This document shows positions 1 to 12,385 of a stretch of DNA of 64,000 nucleotides, piece after piece. Under the pieces are notes generated by a model, which saw only the letters and a program-made list of their open reading frames with translations, made no database searches and was not told where the DNA came from. The stretch's first letter is position 1; each line of letters starts with the position of its first letter. Origin of the DNA: Diadema setosum (lineage: Eukaryota; Echinodermata; Echinoidea; Diadematoida; Diadematidae); the NCBI GenBank assembly GCA_033980235.1, contig CM067066.1, forward strand, positions 38,869,455 to 38,933,454. The letters are read 5' to 3'. The translations under genes and the position numbers were made by a program.

Positions 1-1344
1 TGATAAGGTCACTAAAAGCCCGCCTCACTCACTGCGCTTCTGCGGAGCTACAGTATACAGTAGCTGACGCAACAAACACTGTGCGATCGCGATTTCGCGT
101 TCCTTTGCTCTGCTGCAGAATTATCGAGCTGTACATTATTACATATACAATGTTGCATCGCAGAAAATTGCCATGATCATGGCGCAAAGTGTGAGACAGT
201 TGGCAGTAGTCCATTTTGAACATCCTAGCTTGCGCCAGCTTGCCACAGCAGTTACGTGAATATTTTCATTCCTCTTCATCCATCCATCCCGATCCGACCC
301 CATCACAAATCTTGCAAACCAACCAAGCAGGCGAGGCTTGTGTGTGTATGTGTGTCCAATACACTCCATGTAGTGGCTGCCCGTAAATCGGTAGTTATAC
401 ACACTTCACCTGGTCGGGCGCGGCTCGCTAAACGGTAACTACATGACATGTAGACGAAATTAACACTAAATCGGGATAAGATTTTGATTGAATCATGATT
501 GAATCATGATTGAAGCACAGAAGTTTATCACTCATTGCGTTCCGTTGTGTGTCAATGCACAGCACCTTGTTTGTCTAACATTAGGCCTCTTGCTTAGGGT
601 ACAGTCTGCTCGCGCTCGATCACGCCGCGCCGCACAGGGAAGGGTATTAGAGCAACCATGTGGCGTACCGTTGGCGTAAGAGCTTTCATCATGCACATGC
701 ACGTTGACACATTCACACACAATGCATGCATCCCAACGCGAAATCTCACACACATGTAAAACACAGTCTAAATTTCTTTCTTCTAAAATCCTTGGATACA
801 GAATTTTAGTGTAAACTTAATAACGTTTACAATTTGTAATATGTAGGTCATCGATACGACTATAGATAGGCCTACGTAAAAACAAACATGTGGGACTGAC
901 TCCAGTCACCACCACAGCGCAGAGCCTAGCACTAAGAGGCATTTTTACAATGATGCACTTGCCCAGACTGTCAGCATCTAACGAGAATAACTTCGCTTCG
1001 TACAGAAAGCACGAAACGTACTTAGGCTGAGAAATTATTTTGTACTCACTTGAAGCTGGACATTCCGAAAGAATGCCACAGTATCCACCACCACATGTTC
1101 TACTCTTGTGGTCTTCGCCATTGCTGCATCCATCCATTCATCCTTATGCATGATGTATGCTGTGTGAACACTAGATGGCAGGCTTTCTAATGCGTCGTTT
1201 TATTTTTGTTGTCATATCCTAAAAATAGGAATCAAGTGAGCTGACTCAAATCCATACGATCCCTCTCTCACAGTAAACAATTGATTTTGTATAAACCCCC
1301 TTCATATATTCAGGGCTCGTCGGAACATTTTGGAAGCAACAATC
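1..1344. other. Upstream region of CHMP1, no gene recognised
   Basis: No convincing coding exon is visible on either strand; the open frames are short and resemble no family I know. A tandem triplication of an 11-base unit (TTGAATCATGA-like) lies near 485-515. The stretch just before 1345 is the probable 5' untranslated region and promoter of CHMP1, but I see no clear TATA box. Confidence 0.4.
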
Positions 1345-1360
1345 ATGCCTGACCTACAAG
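1345..1360 (+). CDS. CHMP1A: CHMP1 coding exon 1 (probable)
   Basis: ATG CCT GAC CTA CAA G followed by the donor GTAAGA. It was chosen because it supplies a start codon and exactly the one base needed to complete the first codon of exon 2 (G plus AT, Asp). The result MPDLQDVLFQLK matches the family start MDDTLFQLK in spacing and chemistry. An undetected exon elsewhere in the 4.9-kb intron is the alternative. Confidence 0.65.
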
Positions 1361-4300
1361 GTAAGACGTTTTCAACAATCAACAAATAATCGGCAGTAGG
1401 TGATTGTTGTGTCTAGCCCACCATTACTGTGTAGCTAGTCTAGTCTATGTCAAAACACTTCTTTTGGTCCCACCTATCAGGTGTTGTGTTGGGGTTTAAT
1501 CTCCGTAGAGATTCTGTATCATGGTGAGTGCATCTTACTGAGCTCATAAGTAAAACTCACGCTATTGTCAAGGCTGAAAGAAGGGAAGGTATAATACTCT
1601 CAGTCTCCTCTAACTATACACAGCCCAGTCGCTGTGTAAAATCTTCTGATGTTAAAGCCACAGCTTACAAAACGTTGGTTCGACCAATTGTTGAGTATGC
1701 TTCTACAGTTTGGGACCCATCCACCAATAACCTAATCCACCAAGTGGAAATGGTCCAGAGAAGAGCTGCGCGATTCACTTTAAATCGCTACCATAACACC
1801 TCAAGTGTCACCAAAATGCTACAAGAACTTGATTGGACCACTCTGGAACAGCGCAGAGAAAATGACAGGCTAATTATGATGTACAAAATACACAATAATC
1901 TTACTCCTCTTACAGCACAGGACTATATTATCAAACAGGCTACTCAGTTAACGAGAGCCTCGCAACCACACTCCTATCAGGTACCATATTCGAGAACTGA
2001 ATCGCATCGCCATTCGTTCTTCCCAAGAACTGTAAGGAACTGGAATTCCCTGTCGTCAGACATTGTTTCTGCGCCATCTGTGGGATCATTTCGAAACCGT
2101 CTAACGGTTGATCACAGTGGCTAGTTGTTTTCGTCAAATTTTCTATGTGGTTGTAAATATCTGTAAATAAATTATATTATAATGTAAATAGCACCAGTTT
2201 GCAAGAATCTTCAGGCTATTGAAGGAGGCAGACTTAACCAGAAGAAGAAGAAGAAGGTACGTCGCGACAGGGCTGTACTCGCACGACCACCAACCACTAG
2301 GAGAGCGACGTAATCGTATCACGATATCTTTGACTTTTGATACTTACGATCATTTTTGTCACCTCAAACTCATCGAGTATACTCTTCAATATTTACTCTA
2401 CATCTGATGATATTAGTATTCAAATGTACGCAATGAAACTTACCGAAATTGATCATCATATCCACCATGTCCACACGGTACACAATCTTTCACGCCAGGC
2501 CAAGTTTAGATATCGGGTGGTCACGTGATGTGAATGCCCTTTCAAAAGGTCGGTAAGCACTATCTGGGCACCCGTCCCGCTTCATCATGAATATTCATCA
2601 TCTACGTATATCCGTAATACCGTGGAAATACATGATTTTTACATTTCCCGGCAGCGTTTTTACATTTCCGGGCAAAACTGAACATTTTTTCCATCTCCCG
2701 GCGAGACGTTTTAACATTCCCCGTTGATGCAATTTTTCGAGATTTTTATATTTCCAAGCGATACGTTTTTACATTCTAAGGCATGTATCCAGCGTTCTGC
2801 CATTTACTAGTACAGTATCTTACTGCCTGATGAATATTCATAATGAAGCGGGACGGGTGCCCAAATAGTGCTTACCCAAAAGGTCGCGCTGTCGACCGTG
2901 CTGCTACACTCAAGCAGCGTACGCACGGTTACTAGTATACAGCTATAAACTGTACTGGGCTTGGCGGCGGCTGGCGTCTGGTCGGGCGAGTAACATTGAG
3001 CTCCATACCACGGTTATTGTGTAGCAGACGCCAAGGTTTGTTCGCTTCGACACTTTCAACGCACACGCGCTCGCTCTGGAGCACATCTGCCCCCCCACGG
3101 AAGAAAGCAGTAACTGCATAGCTGCTGAGCTGAGATAAATGCGATTTTGTGTTTTTTGCAGATTCTTTAAAAACACAGAAACATTCAAAAATAATTTTGT
3201 GGTATGATTATGCACCATACCTAGTTGTCTAACAATACCTAGGAAAAAATTATGTTTCCGTTATTTTTTAAATGTTATTTAGGAAAATGCAGTTACTGCG
3301 GTGGCTCACCCTTGATTCTGGGTAGTTTCCCCACGGAAAAAAGCAGTAACTGCAGACGGCCAGGAGTCTGCTGTTTTCCCCATGGAAAAAAGCAGTAACT
3401 GCACATGTCACATGACCATAGGAGGAGAATTGTTACCACCACCAGGTTACAAAGTTCTTCTACTTTCTGGTTAGTCTAGATCTATAAGATCTAGGACCTA
3501 TCGCTAGACCTAGACTAGGTCTTGTCGATTAAATGGCATTCTGTGTAAAAATAAGGTAGACACCTATGTACCCTAATTGAACTTTGGAGTGCCCGGCCTG
3601 GCCCCTGACACATGACCCTGGACTAGACAATAAAGTCAAGTCTCTTCGTCTTAGATCCTAGTCGAACTCTGACGTTACACTTAAGCTAGACTACAGATCT
3701 ATGCCCAATGTTAGTGCTAGACCTAGGTCTATTACGTTAGATTAGGCCTACTGACATTTTGTCTAACACTCTGTAACGTTAGATCTGGTAGGCCTAGACC
3801 TATTTTAAACTTTAGGGCCTACATCTAACATTAGACTAACGTTAGTGCATTAATACTAGTGCTCATCTCCCTTCAATATATTTTCAGCTCACCTAGATTT
3901 TCTGGTTCTGGCCAAAGCCATGGCTACCATGACTTTTCCTCTGCAATTCATGATAGATTTACAGGCATGCCTGGACCGCAGAAACTGTGTGACAGCATGG
4001 TTAGCACTGGCATGATCACTCAGACTGTGCCAGACCTGCAATACTGTGCATGCAAGTGATGAGTGTGATGTGATGCAATGTTTAGCTAGTTACTGTATGC
4101 TGCAGAATTTTATGCGCATGCAGCTGCTGCACGCGTATTCTGCACTCTGAGCGCGCTGAGTCTGCCAGGTTTGCTAGTCTCCAGAAAGAAGCTTTTTCTA
4201 CAACTTGTCATATGATTCCCTGCGGGCAGAGTCAAGTTACTGGTGAAACAATCTTTTTATATCTACTCTCCTAAATTATGGGAGAAACTGTTGTTTACAT

Positions 4301-6033
4301 TGTTAAAAAAAAAATTGTAGAAAAAATAAATGGTATTAGGGAAAAAAATATACAGGAAGGACTATACAGAGTCTGAATGATAAAGACTAAATTGTTAGTT
4401 ACTGCTTTCTTCCGTGGGCTTTGTTAGTTACTGCTTTTTTCCGTGGGGAAACTTGCAAAGTTGAATCAACTGGATGCAGTTACTGCTTTTTGCAAAAGTG
4501 AAAAATTGTATTTTTGGTCACTTTCATTTTTCTTTTTGCAAATCTGACCTATTAACATTGGAGAGCATTGGGTAAACTATTCATTTTTGCAAAAAAGTAG
4601 ACATTCATAAAAATGTCAGTTACTGCTTTTTTCCGTGGGGGGGGCAGACATCCGGTCACGCATGCGCATAAGTCAAGGCGGCATTTTGAATTCTGCAACG
4701 ACGAAGCCCGACGGTCAGGAATTGCGCCAGAAAGTGTCATTTATTTGTTCCACGGACTTATCGCAAGTGGTCTTCATGGACCCAGTGTGGCGAACTATTC
4801 TTCTATAATAGAAACATGCATTTAACGTGAGTAAAGTATTCTGTTTAAAGGAGAAAAGTATACATGTTCCTAAGTTTTGTAGCTGTGTTGAGGTTCCTCA
4901 CTTCGAGGCTGCATGCCGTGCTCGTCAGACGCTGTTTTCGCATAGCGTAACAGTGTCTGGTCGGGCTAAGTCTCCTCATGCCATTGGCAAGACTCCAAGA
5001 GTTCCATGTGCCCCCCCACGAGGCCACTAAAATTGAAAATAATGTAAGTGATATGTCTATGATAAAGTCTTTATCAAGTTAATAATTAAAATAACACGAA
5101 CCCAAGCACAACCCCAAGTCTTTAGGTTATTGGGGGTGTGGGGGGGGGGGGGTACATATAGAACTCTTGTGCTCGTGTACTTTTGTACCAGTTTGTCAAA
5201 TGATCTCTAAACATGCACAAACTCACCCTTGTTATCATGGTTTAAATATTCAGTAACCTAAAATACTATTAGGGCCTACTGTAATTGCATCCGAGTCTCC
5301 AAAGACGAGTCGAATAGAAGTTCAAGTTTTAATAACACTTTTAGTAATTTACCAAGTGTCAGAAAATTGTTTGAAAATCTCGGTTGCTTGAAATGCTGCT
5401 CTGTACACAAGCACAGTATGAATACGTTCAGCGCATGCACTAAGGGTTGATCATTTGGTCTGAGTGTAGCCACACAGCAGCTTTTTCTATGGTGCAGCCA
5501 CTTACAATTATGTATATCTTTCTCTTTCTTTTTTATATTTTCTTTTTTCATTTTCAAGTAGAATCTATACCTGAATTTCCCTTCCCTTCCTATCAATCAT
5601 TTCTTTGTGGATTTCCTTTTATTTAACTTTCTCAATTTCCTATTTGACTGTACTTTGTGCCAAATAGTTGTTTGTTTCCTTGGGTTTTTCCCTCCAACTA
5701 CAAGGGTCTTTCCTTTCTATCCTCTTCAATATTTGTTTTCTTATGCGTCATTCTAATGAATCATTTTCTTTATTTACATTTTAACCTGGATAATTCTTTC
5801 TTTCCTTCCTATCAATCTTTGCGTTCATCCAGTTTTGATTCATATCTCATTCTATTATTCTGCTTCAGTGCTTTTCTGTTTTTCAATATATATTTTCTCT
5901 TTGCTTTCCTCCTCTTTTCAAACATATCCATGTCCCCCAGCTTTCCTTTATAATACAAGTTCTCTTTCTTTCCTTCCAATATCTTTTAGTGTACTCTCTT
6001 TTGTAAACCTTTTGTTCCATTCCCCCCCCCCCC

Positions 6034-6072
<39 letters not shown>

Positions 6073-9000
6073 CAGCGAAGTCCTAATGCTTACTTTAAAT
6101 TTCAGGTGTGCTTTTTTTGACTTGTAGATTAAAAGAGGCCAAGCAGGAAAAAAAAATGTCAGTGTGTGTGTGTGGAAGGAGACATTTTTTTTTTTCATTT
6201 TTTAACCTATTTGTTGATGTTGAAATTGTTCTTTTGTATTTCATATATGATACCTGTGGATGCCAAATCAATCCTGTTCAGATGTCCTCTTTCAACTGAA
6301 GGTAAACAAATAGTTCTTTGTTCTTTTGTTACATTTCTCTGTTTGTAAATGATTCCAGAACTTATGGCTGTCAGCACAACTTTTCAATCATTTGATTGTC
6401 AAAGCTGAAGTAAATCAATGGTGATATGTAGAATTCCATGCAAGGAATTTGAAATAGCTTAAATCTTGTACTCAAATCTACACCCTACAAGAGATACAAA
6501 AGGTATCATTGCTTCTGTGATTACTTGTAAGAAAGTGTAGAAATCTCTCTTCGTAGTTTGCATGCTATATCTTTGTATATACTTTATTTATGTGGAATAT
6601 AGTCTCCACAAGTAATCTTTAATTGTGTGATTATCACTTTTCATGCCCCCCCCTTGTTTTGTAACAACAGTTTTCTTCAAAACAACTAGAGAGGTTTGCA
6701 AAGAAAGCTGAAAAAGAACAGAAGGTTCAGCAAGGAAAAGTGAAAAAGGTAAGAAAAAAGTCTAATCTCTAACTGGATATGCAATACTGCATGTCCATTG
6801 CATTTCAAAGTATAAAACTGTATTGTCACCACCCTTGATCAGTGATTTCTAACATAATTATGCTTATATAAGAAAATAATAAGAATTTACAAACTGCATG
6901 GAAAATATTCTGAGTTGAACATGTAAAAGGCTAAAGATGAAACAAAATGAACAGAAGCAGTCAGAAAATGGTACATTCGGTTAATAATGCGACCTTGCCA
7001 ATATTGCATATATTGAAATAGCATGGTGTTATATTTCAAGCATCTCTCTAAGTATCTTTCTGTTTTATTTTGTTTTGTTTTTCATTTACAGTAGACCTTC
7101 CATTTCAATTTTCCTATTTTGGTGTTTTAGATGATTGTGCTATTGCCAAGAACTTGAATCAGTACAACTTAAAAAGTTATGGAGTGTTAATGATAGCATG
7201 TCTGAAGTAAAATTCTTCATTTTATATATGATTATGTTCATGTATCAATGCCCTTCCAGATGTATATCCATCAAGTCATAGATTGTTCCTCTTCTTTGAA
7301 ACATCTCTGACATGCCTGTGTTGGCAAGTGTGTAAGAGTTGAAAGTATGATTTTTCTTCATATGTACTCAGTCTATTTCTCCCCCCCCCCCCCCCCCCCC
7401 CACGAAGGCTCTGGAGCAAGGGAATCCAGAGGGGGCCAGAATATATGCTGAGAACTCCATCCGCAAGAAGAATGAGTACCTCAACTTCCTTAGGATGGCA
7501 TCCCGAGTCGATGCTGTCTCATCAAGGATACAGTCTGCTATGGCCATGAAACAGGTGAGAGATGATGATTAAGATTCATCTTCAGTTATTGCTGCAAAAC
7601 TGGGCATTAACACCATAAATCCCATGAAGTTGTTCGTAACATGAGCAGACTTACTACATGATATGAGAGATGCTGGTGCATGTGTGTAGAATGTATTGAG
7701 TAATGATGATTATGTTGGATGCCCTTATTTCATTAAATATCAAAACATCACTTTGTCCTACATACTGCTCTCCTCTCTGACTCATACAATATTTTGTATT
7801 TTATCAAGGTCCGCTTATATCGAATTCAATACCAAATGATATTCGTAAAGTTACCTCTTTTAATGTATTCAAACGTAAACTTAGGGAGAATTTTATACAA
7901 AATTATTATTCCTAAGTTCTTGACATGCTTGGCTGGCATTACATGTATTTTATCTAATATTATAATTCACTTTGTGTTTGTACTGTCTTTGTAATGTAAA
8001 TGTAGTGTTTTGTGTATCATGCTGTATTCATGTTTGTTTTGCTCTTACATCTGTATATTTGTTCATCTCGTTTATAAATATGAAAATGATGACCACCAAT
8101 GCATTTTTAAAATTGATTATGTGGGTCAGCCAGATTTTAAGGAAACTTTTAATTCCTCGTTGGCTGCTTCCCTTCAGCTTTATGTATTCCAAAGATCCGT
8201 CTTTACTCTGTGCTTGTCATGATTGTTAATCAATGTCTTTCTCTGTTGTTGTTTTTTATGCTGAAGAAATGAATTCAATTCAATTCAATTCAATTCAATT
8301 CAATTCAATTCAGTTCAATTCAATTCAATTTTCAGGTGTCCCCATTTGATTTCATCCTGATAAAATCATGATAAAATTGTCTAATTCACTTTCACTATAC
8401 GATTATATTTTTGTGAATATCATCTTCCAATTAGGTTACAAAGAATATGGGTCAGGTTGTAAAAGGACTGGACAAGGCCATGCAGTCTATGGACCTCCAG
8501 AAGGTAGGAATCCATCTCTACATTTGTTGTCTCATTGTTTTTATGAGGAAATCCAGTCACATGGCAATACTGTGTTCATACCTGTCAACAGTTTTATGTG
8601 CTCTTTGCAGCTATTGTGGATGAGTTGATAGAACACTGGACCATCAATGACAAGATCCCTGATTCAAGTCCCTTGGCTGCAGACATTGTGCCCCTACATG
8701 TGTAGGCAGGGCACTTTATCCTTATTGACTTGCTTTTTGGAGGGGACTTATCAATACCAGGGTTTCATGGTCACAAACATTCATTTCTCCCAGCAGGCAC
8801 GTGAAACAAATCAAGTCAATCATATCAAATCAAATTGTTACTGTTGAGACCAGGGATATTTTTCATTGACGTAATATATATCATACATTTGATATCCCTA
8901 GCGTGCGCTGTCCAGTAAGGACCATCTTAATCAGTATAAAGGGCCTTGCACAAAGGTGTGTTCAGTCAATGCAAGAAAACTGTGATATGGATCACCAGAA

Positions 9001-10712
9001 AGAGATCAACTTGGGGTAACAAGACCTTCTTTCTCAAAAATCATGAATCTTTAAAAAAGGAAAAATCATTTCATTTTTGCAACATCTCCACAAAGTATCA
9101 CCAATGTTGGCATGAAATAATGTAGAGACATTGTTTTAAATTATATTGATAATATTGTAGTATTTTAAAACTTATATCAGTATTTTTGTTACTCAGATCT
9201 CTTACCATCTTCCATAAGAAATCTATTTGTATGATAACACTGAATACATACAGTGAGATGTGATCTGTTTTGTCATATTCTTTGTCAAGTTTCTTCTTTT
9301 TTTCCCCCCTCACTTTGTCTCTTCTCTGGTCGGGGGTGATTTCATGTTTTTAGATATCAGCAATCATGGAGAAATTTGAAGGGCAGTTTCAGGACCTGGA
9401 TGTACATACTCAGGCAAGTACCCATTCTGGCACAGCAGCCTTTCTCCAGACAAGCCGTGTTCATTTGCCCTGTTTGCTATGTAGAAAAGAGAAGGATAAA
9501 CAGAATAATCATTCCTGGAGGATTAATTTTCCATTCCCTAGAAACTTCTGAAGAGCCAGTGCTGATGTTCTGTGATTCTTCTCCATTTGTTTATTTCCCT
9601 AAATGTCCAGGCTAGCATACTTACATTCAAAGACTCCTGCTAGCAAAAAGTTCTCTTTAACTGTGCATACACTTCCTGTCACAAGAAGTACCTCACAAAT
9701 GAATAAAGACATATCATCCCTTTTGCATGCAATTTTTTTGAAAATTTGGTGAGAACACTTAGGGATTGAAGAAAACACTATTTGGAAACATCCTGTAATT
9801 TTTTACCTCAAGAGGGTCTTTATTTGTTTAGATAAATTGACCGTTAAGATTTGAATAATTTTTTCATACTTTGAAAAAAAAATACAAATCTAAAATACTA
9901 GTCTAGCTTTACAGACCTGTGTGATGCACTTATGTAGTTCATGTAAGTGGTGTGTTGTTATTTCCCATCGATAACAATGTAAGAGAAGCTAGTGAATTCT
10001 TCTTTTCTGACAGCTTTAACACACATATCTTTTTTTTCTCCAAGTATAAGTATCATATTACAACCACAGGAGGATTAGTGTATGCAGCTGTGCCTAGTAC
10101 ACAGAATACGTTATGGTGAGCGTTTGGTGCATTATTTCAATTTTAATGGCTAACGACCTTCAAATATCACAGAACTGTTATAGCTTTACAATAGTCTTGT
10201 CATTGCGATGGAATATATCATGTTCTGTGCTATTTGGGAAGGAATGCAAGAGGGATGGCCCATCGTTAAGATAACCACATCATTACAATGGGACATCATG
10301 TAAGATAATTTAGTATTTAAATGGTCAATTAGTCTCAGATTTCTCAGTGAAAGCTTATCAGTTTGTTTTCCAAAATTTTGCTGATTTCTGGCACCTGTCT
10401 TCTAGTTTGCTTCAGGAAACTTACTTTTGAAGATCCATTCTCAGGTTTGTAGAGTCCAACTGCTAGATGATGTCCAAAAATTGTCCTCATTTACAGGTGT
10501 TGGAGGGCTCCATGGGTGCTGCCACGACCCTGACCACGCCCGAGGACCAGGTGGAGAGTCTCATCCACCAGGTGGCAGAGGAGAATGGCCTGGAGTTGAT
10601 CAGCGACATGACCGCCGCCCCAGCCCCGGGGTCGGCCACTCTGGCCTCGGGCTCGAGAACACTGGAGCAAGAGGACCACCTTACCCGCAGGTTGCAGGCC
10701 CTCAGGGAATGA
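1345..10712 (+). CDS. CHMP1A: CHMP1 (charged multivesicular body protein 1), ESCRT-III subunit, seven exons
   Basis: Coding exons: 1345-1360, 6282-6301, 6671-6748, 7408-7554, 8435-8503, 9354-9413 and 10497-10712 (stop TGA). All phases join without a break (exon 1 ends phase 1, exon 2 supplies the other two bases of an Asp codon), giving about 201 residues against about 196 for human CHMP1A. CHMP1 is a late-acting ESCRT-III subunit that helps recruit VPS4 and spastin during endosomal sorting, cytokinetic abscission and nuclear envelope sealing. Visible hallmarks are the start MPDLQDVLFQLK, a basic first helix ([20 protein letters not shown]), [13 protein letters not shown] followed by RMASRVDAV, the [15 protein letters not shown] segment, and a C-terminal MIM1 motif [13 protein letters not shown]. 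The linker before the MIM is Ala/Pro/Ser-rich. It resembles CHMP1A more than CHMP1B. The weakest part is exon 1, only 16 coding bases placed 4.9 kb upstream; exons 3-7 are near certain. Confidence 0.93.
1528..2260 (+). pseudogene. LINE 3' fragment (CR1/L2-type reverse transcriptase C-terminus)
   Basis: The frame from about 1640 to the stop at 2122-2124 encodes the post-RT region of a non-LTR retrotransposon: [44 protein letters not shown] and [14 protein letters not shown]. These are typical of CR1/L2-like elements. The endonuclease and catalytic RT core are missing, so this is the usual 5' truncation. The 3' untranslated part ends in an AGA-rich tail near 2235-2258. It sits in CHMP1 intron 1 in the sense orientation. 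Confidence 0.8.
2552..2876. mobile_element. MITE with 47-bp terminal inverted repeats and 9-bp target duplication
   Basis: The left end GGTAAGCACTATCTGGGCAC and its near-perfect reverse complement at the right end (about 47 bp each) bound a 325-bp element. It is flanked by perfect 9-bp direct repeats CAAAAGGTC (2543-2551 and 2877-2885). It has no coding capacity. The interior repeats degenerate units around TTTTTACATTTCC(C/G)GG. A 9-bp duplication is most like Mutator-type elements; Merlin (8-9 bp) is the alternative. Located in CHMP1 intron 1. Confidence 0.85.
3087..4647. mobile_element. Non-autonomous inverted-repeat element, 1.56 kb, ACAT target duplication
   Basis: Ends: CTGCCCCCCCACGGAAGAAA at the left and its reverse complement at the right, flanked by ACAT on both sides (3083-3086 and 4648-4651). 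The motif CCACGGAAAAAAGCAGTAAC recurs inside each arm (near 3325 and 3375, and inverted near 4395, 4425 and 4615), so the arms are loosely tandem-repetitive. The centre (3470-3850) is packed with CTAG and TAGGCCTA-like words. No protein is recognisable. Located in CHMP1 intron 1. Confidence 0.65.
4650..6281. other. Rest of CHMP1 intron 1: no gene seen
   Basis: A G-run is at 5139-5151. From about 5500 to 6010 the plus strand is strongly pyrimidine-rich, then a C14-A30-like homopolymer junction at 6024-6068. Long frames here are low-complexity F/S/L or K-rich translations and are not supported as genes. Confidence 0.5.
7381..7407 (+). other. Poly-C tract serving as polypyrimidine tract of CHMP1 intron 3
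   Basis: A run of about 20 cytosines is followed by the acceptor ACGAAG, directly before the exon starting [13 protein letters not shown]. Most acceptors have T-rich tracts, so a pure C tract is unusual. The run length may be imprecise because homopolymers are error-prone in assemblies. Confidence 0.6.
7790..8332 (+). pseudogene. LINE 3' end with (CAATT)n tail
   Basis: Codons 7808-7915 read [20 protein letters not shown] and on to a stop, the extreme C-terminus common in CR1-like reverse transcriptases (family form GPLIWNSIP, so one Trp-to-Ser change). About 350 bp of untranslated sequence follow, then a (CAATT)n array at 8266-8331, a typical LINE 3' tail. It is heavily 5'-truncated and lies in CHMP1 intron 4, sense orientation. 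Confidence 0.7.
8605..8850 (+). mobile_element. tRNA-derived SINE in CHMP1 intron 5
   Basis: The head has a possible A box (GTGGATGAGTTGATAGAAC region) and a B box-like GATTCAAGTCC about 40 bases later, the spacing of a pol III tRNA promoter. The 3' part ends in an AATC/AAATC-rich tail near 8810-8838. It folds too poorly to be called a functional tRNA. The exact ends are uncertain. Confidence 0.5.
9414..9419 (+). other. GC-type splice donor of CHMP1 intron 6
   Basis: The exon ends in the codons for ...VHTQ and the next bases are GCAAGT instead of GTAAGT. The rest of the site (CAG before, AAGT after) is a perfect consensus, as expected for GC-AG introns, which need strong flanking pairing with U1. 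The protein frame continues exactly at 10497 after an ordinary TTACAG acceptor, so no GT donor fits better. Confidence 0.85.
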
Positions 10713-12385
10713 TTGCCCACCCTGCCCTGGTGTGCCCCCCCCCCCCCCCCCCCATCATGTGAGGTATTTTCATGTTATCGTGCATTATTTTGTAAATATG
10801 AATCCAGATGCTAACATTTGAGAAAAAAAAAATCAAAAACAAAGTGAGCTAAGTACTGTGGTAGTATTTTCAGTTTGCTTTTATTTCAGCCAAAGACATG
10901 AAAGATGAGTGTAGGTGGGATATTTTCAGCATCTCAGTCCAGTTGCTTGTGTCATACATCAAAAAAAGTGGGCTGCTTCTTCAGATCAGTGCATATGTGT
11001 TGATATTCTGTATACTTGACAGTCCTTTAATGATCTTAGTTTGGCATTTTCTTGGCGATTTCTAACATCACAGTGCCCAGCAAACACAGATTTCTTATAG
11101 AAGGACATACAAGGAACAGAGTATAGATGACCCTATGCCACAGATAAAGGTTTGATGATTGTACTTACAGAAGATTACCAAGCCCTTTCCCCACCATACT
11201 ACAAGGTTACACCATGTGGGTGATAGATATCATCAGTGAATTAGCTAATGTTTAAGATACTCTAGGGTTTTATCCATTCCCTATTAAGTAATCTTTGATT
11301 TCAACAGGAAGTATGACTCTATTCAGAATGAATAGGCAAGTTTCCATTGTACGTGATGTTTGATGTGGAAATGGGTCTTTTCTCGGTAAGACCAAAATTT
11401 TTTGTGTGCACTTTAATTTCATGAATTTAGCGAGAGCCAAGATTCACAAAATTGAAATGCACACAAAAAAAGTTCTTGTCTGCAGTACAAGCATTGAGTA
11501 TTGGTGGCAGTTCACGGAAATTTCATGTGGCAAAAAATGCCATTGGCTGCAATTCGCGAAAATTTCATGCCATGAATATTACTTGCTTTACAATACCTTG
11601 CAAACTTTTCATGATTGGTCATAATTCTGTCCTGTATGAAGACAGTGTACATTATGCACTTTATGCAGTTGGAGGACATTTGAACATAATGTTTGTTGTA
11701 ATCCTGCTCCACTACTGTGATAGAAACATTACGACTGCATAATGTTTGAATCCTGTGATTGCGCTGTTTATTCACTGTAACTGTCTTGATAATGATTCTT
11801 TCGCATGTATTGAAGCATGTAGTGGCTAGTGATTTAAGTTTCTTGGCGAGTATATGTTTCTGAGATTTCTCAAGCAGAAATATGAAAAGGTGAGGTAAAT
11901 TATCTTACAATTGAATGTTACATGTATGTAACCTCAAGATAAGTGATCACAATACCAATTAACATGTCTTTTGATTAGCATAGCTTTGATACACTGCATT
12001 TTAACAGATCTTTTAAAAAGTTTGCTTAGCGTGTAGAAGAGCAACAACATATTTATCTGTAACATACATATTATGGTAACTGTCTCCAGGTGTTGGCCTA
12101 TTTCTTGGCCATTTGGCCGCGGGGATAACGCCAGTTTCAATAGGCAGGCTGTGTATTTTGCACATACTGTATATTGTGAGACAGTGTGCCTCTAGTTGGT
12201 AAGACTGAGTATTTATGGATTCTAATAAGTCCTGACTCACTTCTTTTCATCCATCATAAAACTGCTAAACTCTCCAAACTTTGTTAGCCTTACAGTTCTC
12301 TTAAAATTTGGAGTAAAGATGTTAATTGATGTCACTAGATTATACTGTATACTGAAAATGTGGACACTTTCGACTTTACAAGCAC

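Noticed and set aside
5657..6086. Hydrophobic F/S/L-rich frames that look like membrane proteins
   Set aside because: Arise from a pyrimidine-rich intron tract ending in C/A homopolymers; not family-like and located inside CHMP1 intron 1.
10487..10720. Minus-strand frames over CHMP1 exon 7
   Set aside because: Antisense shadows of the GC-rich CHMP1 last exon.
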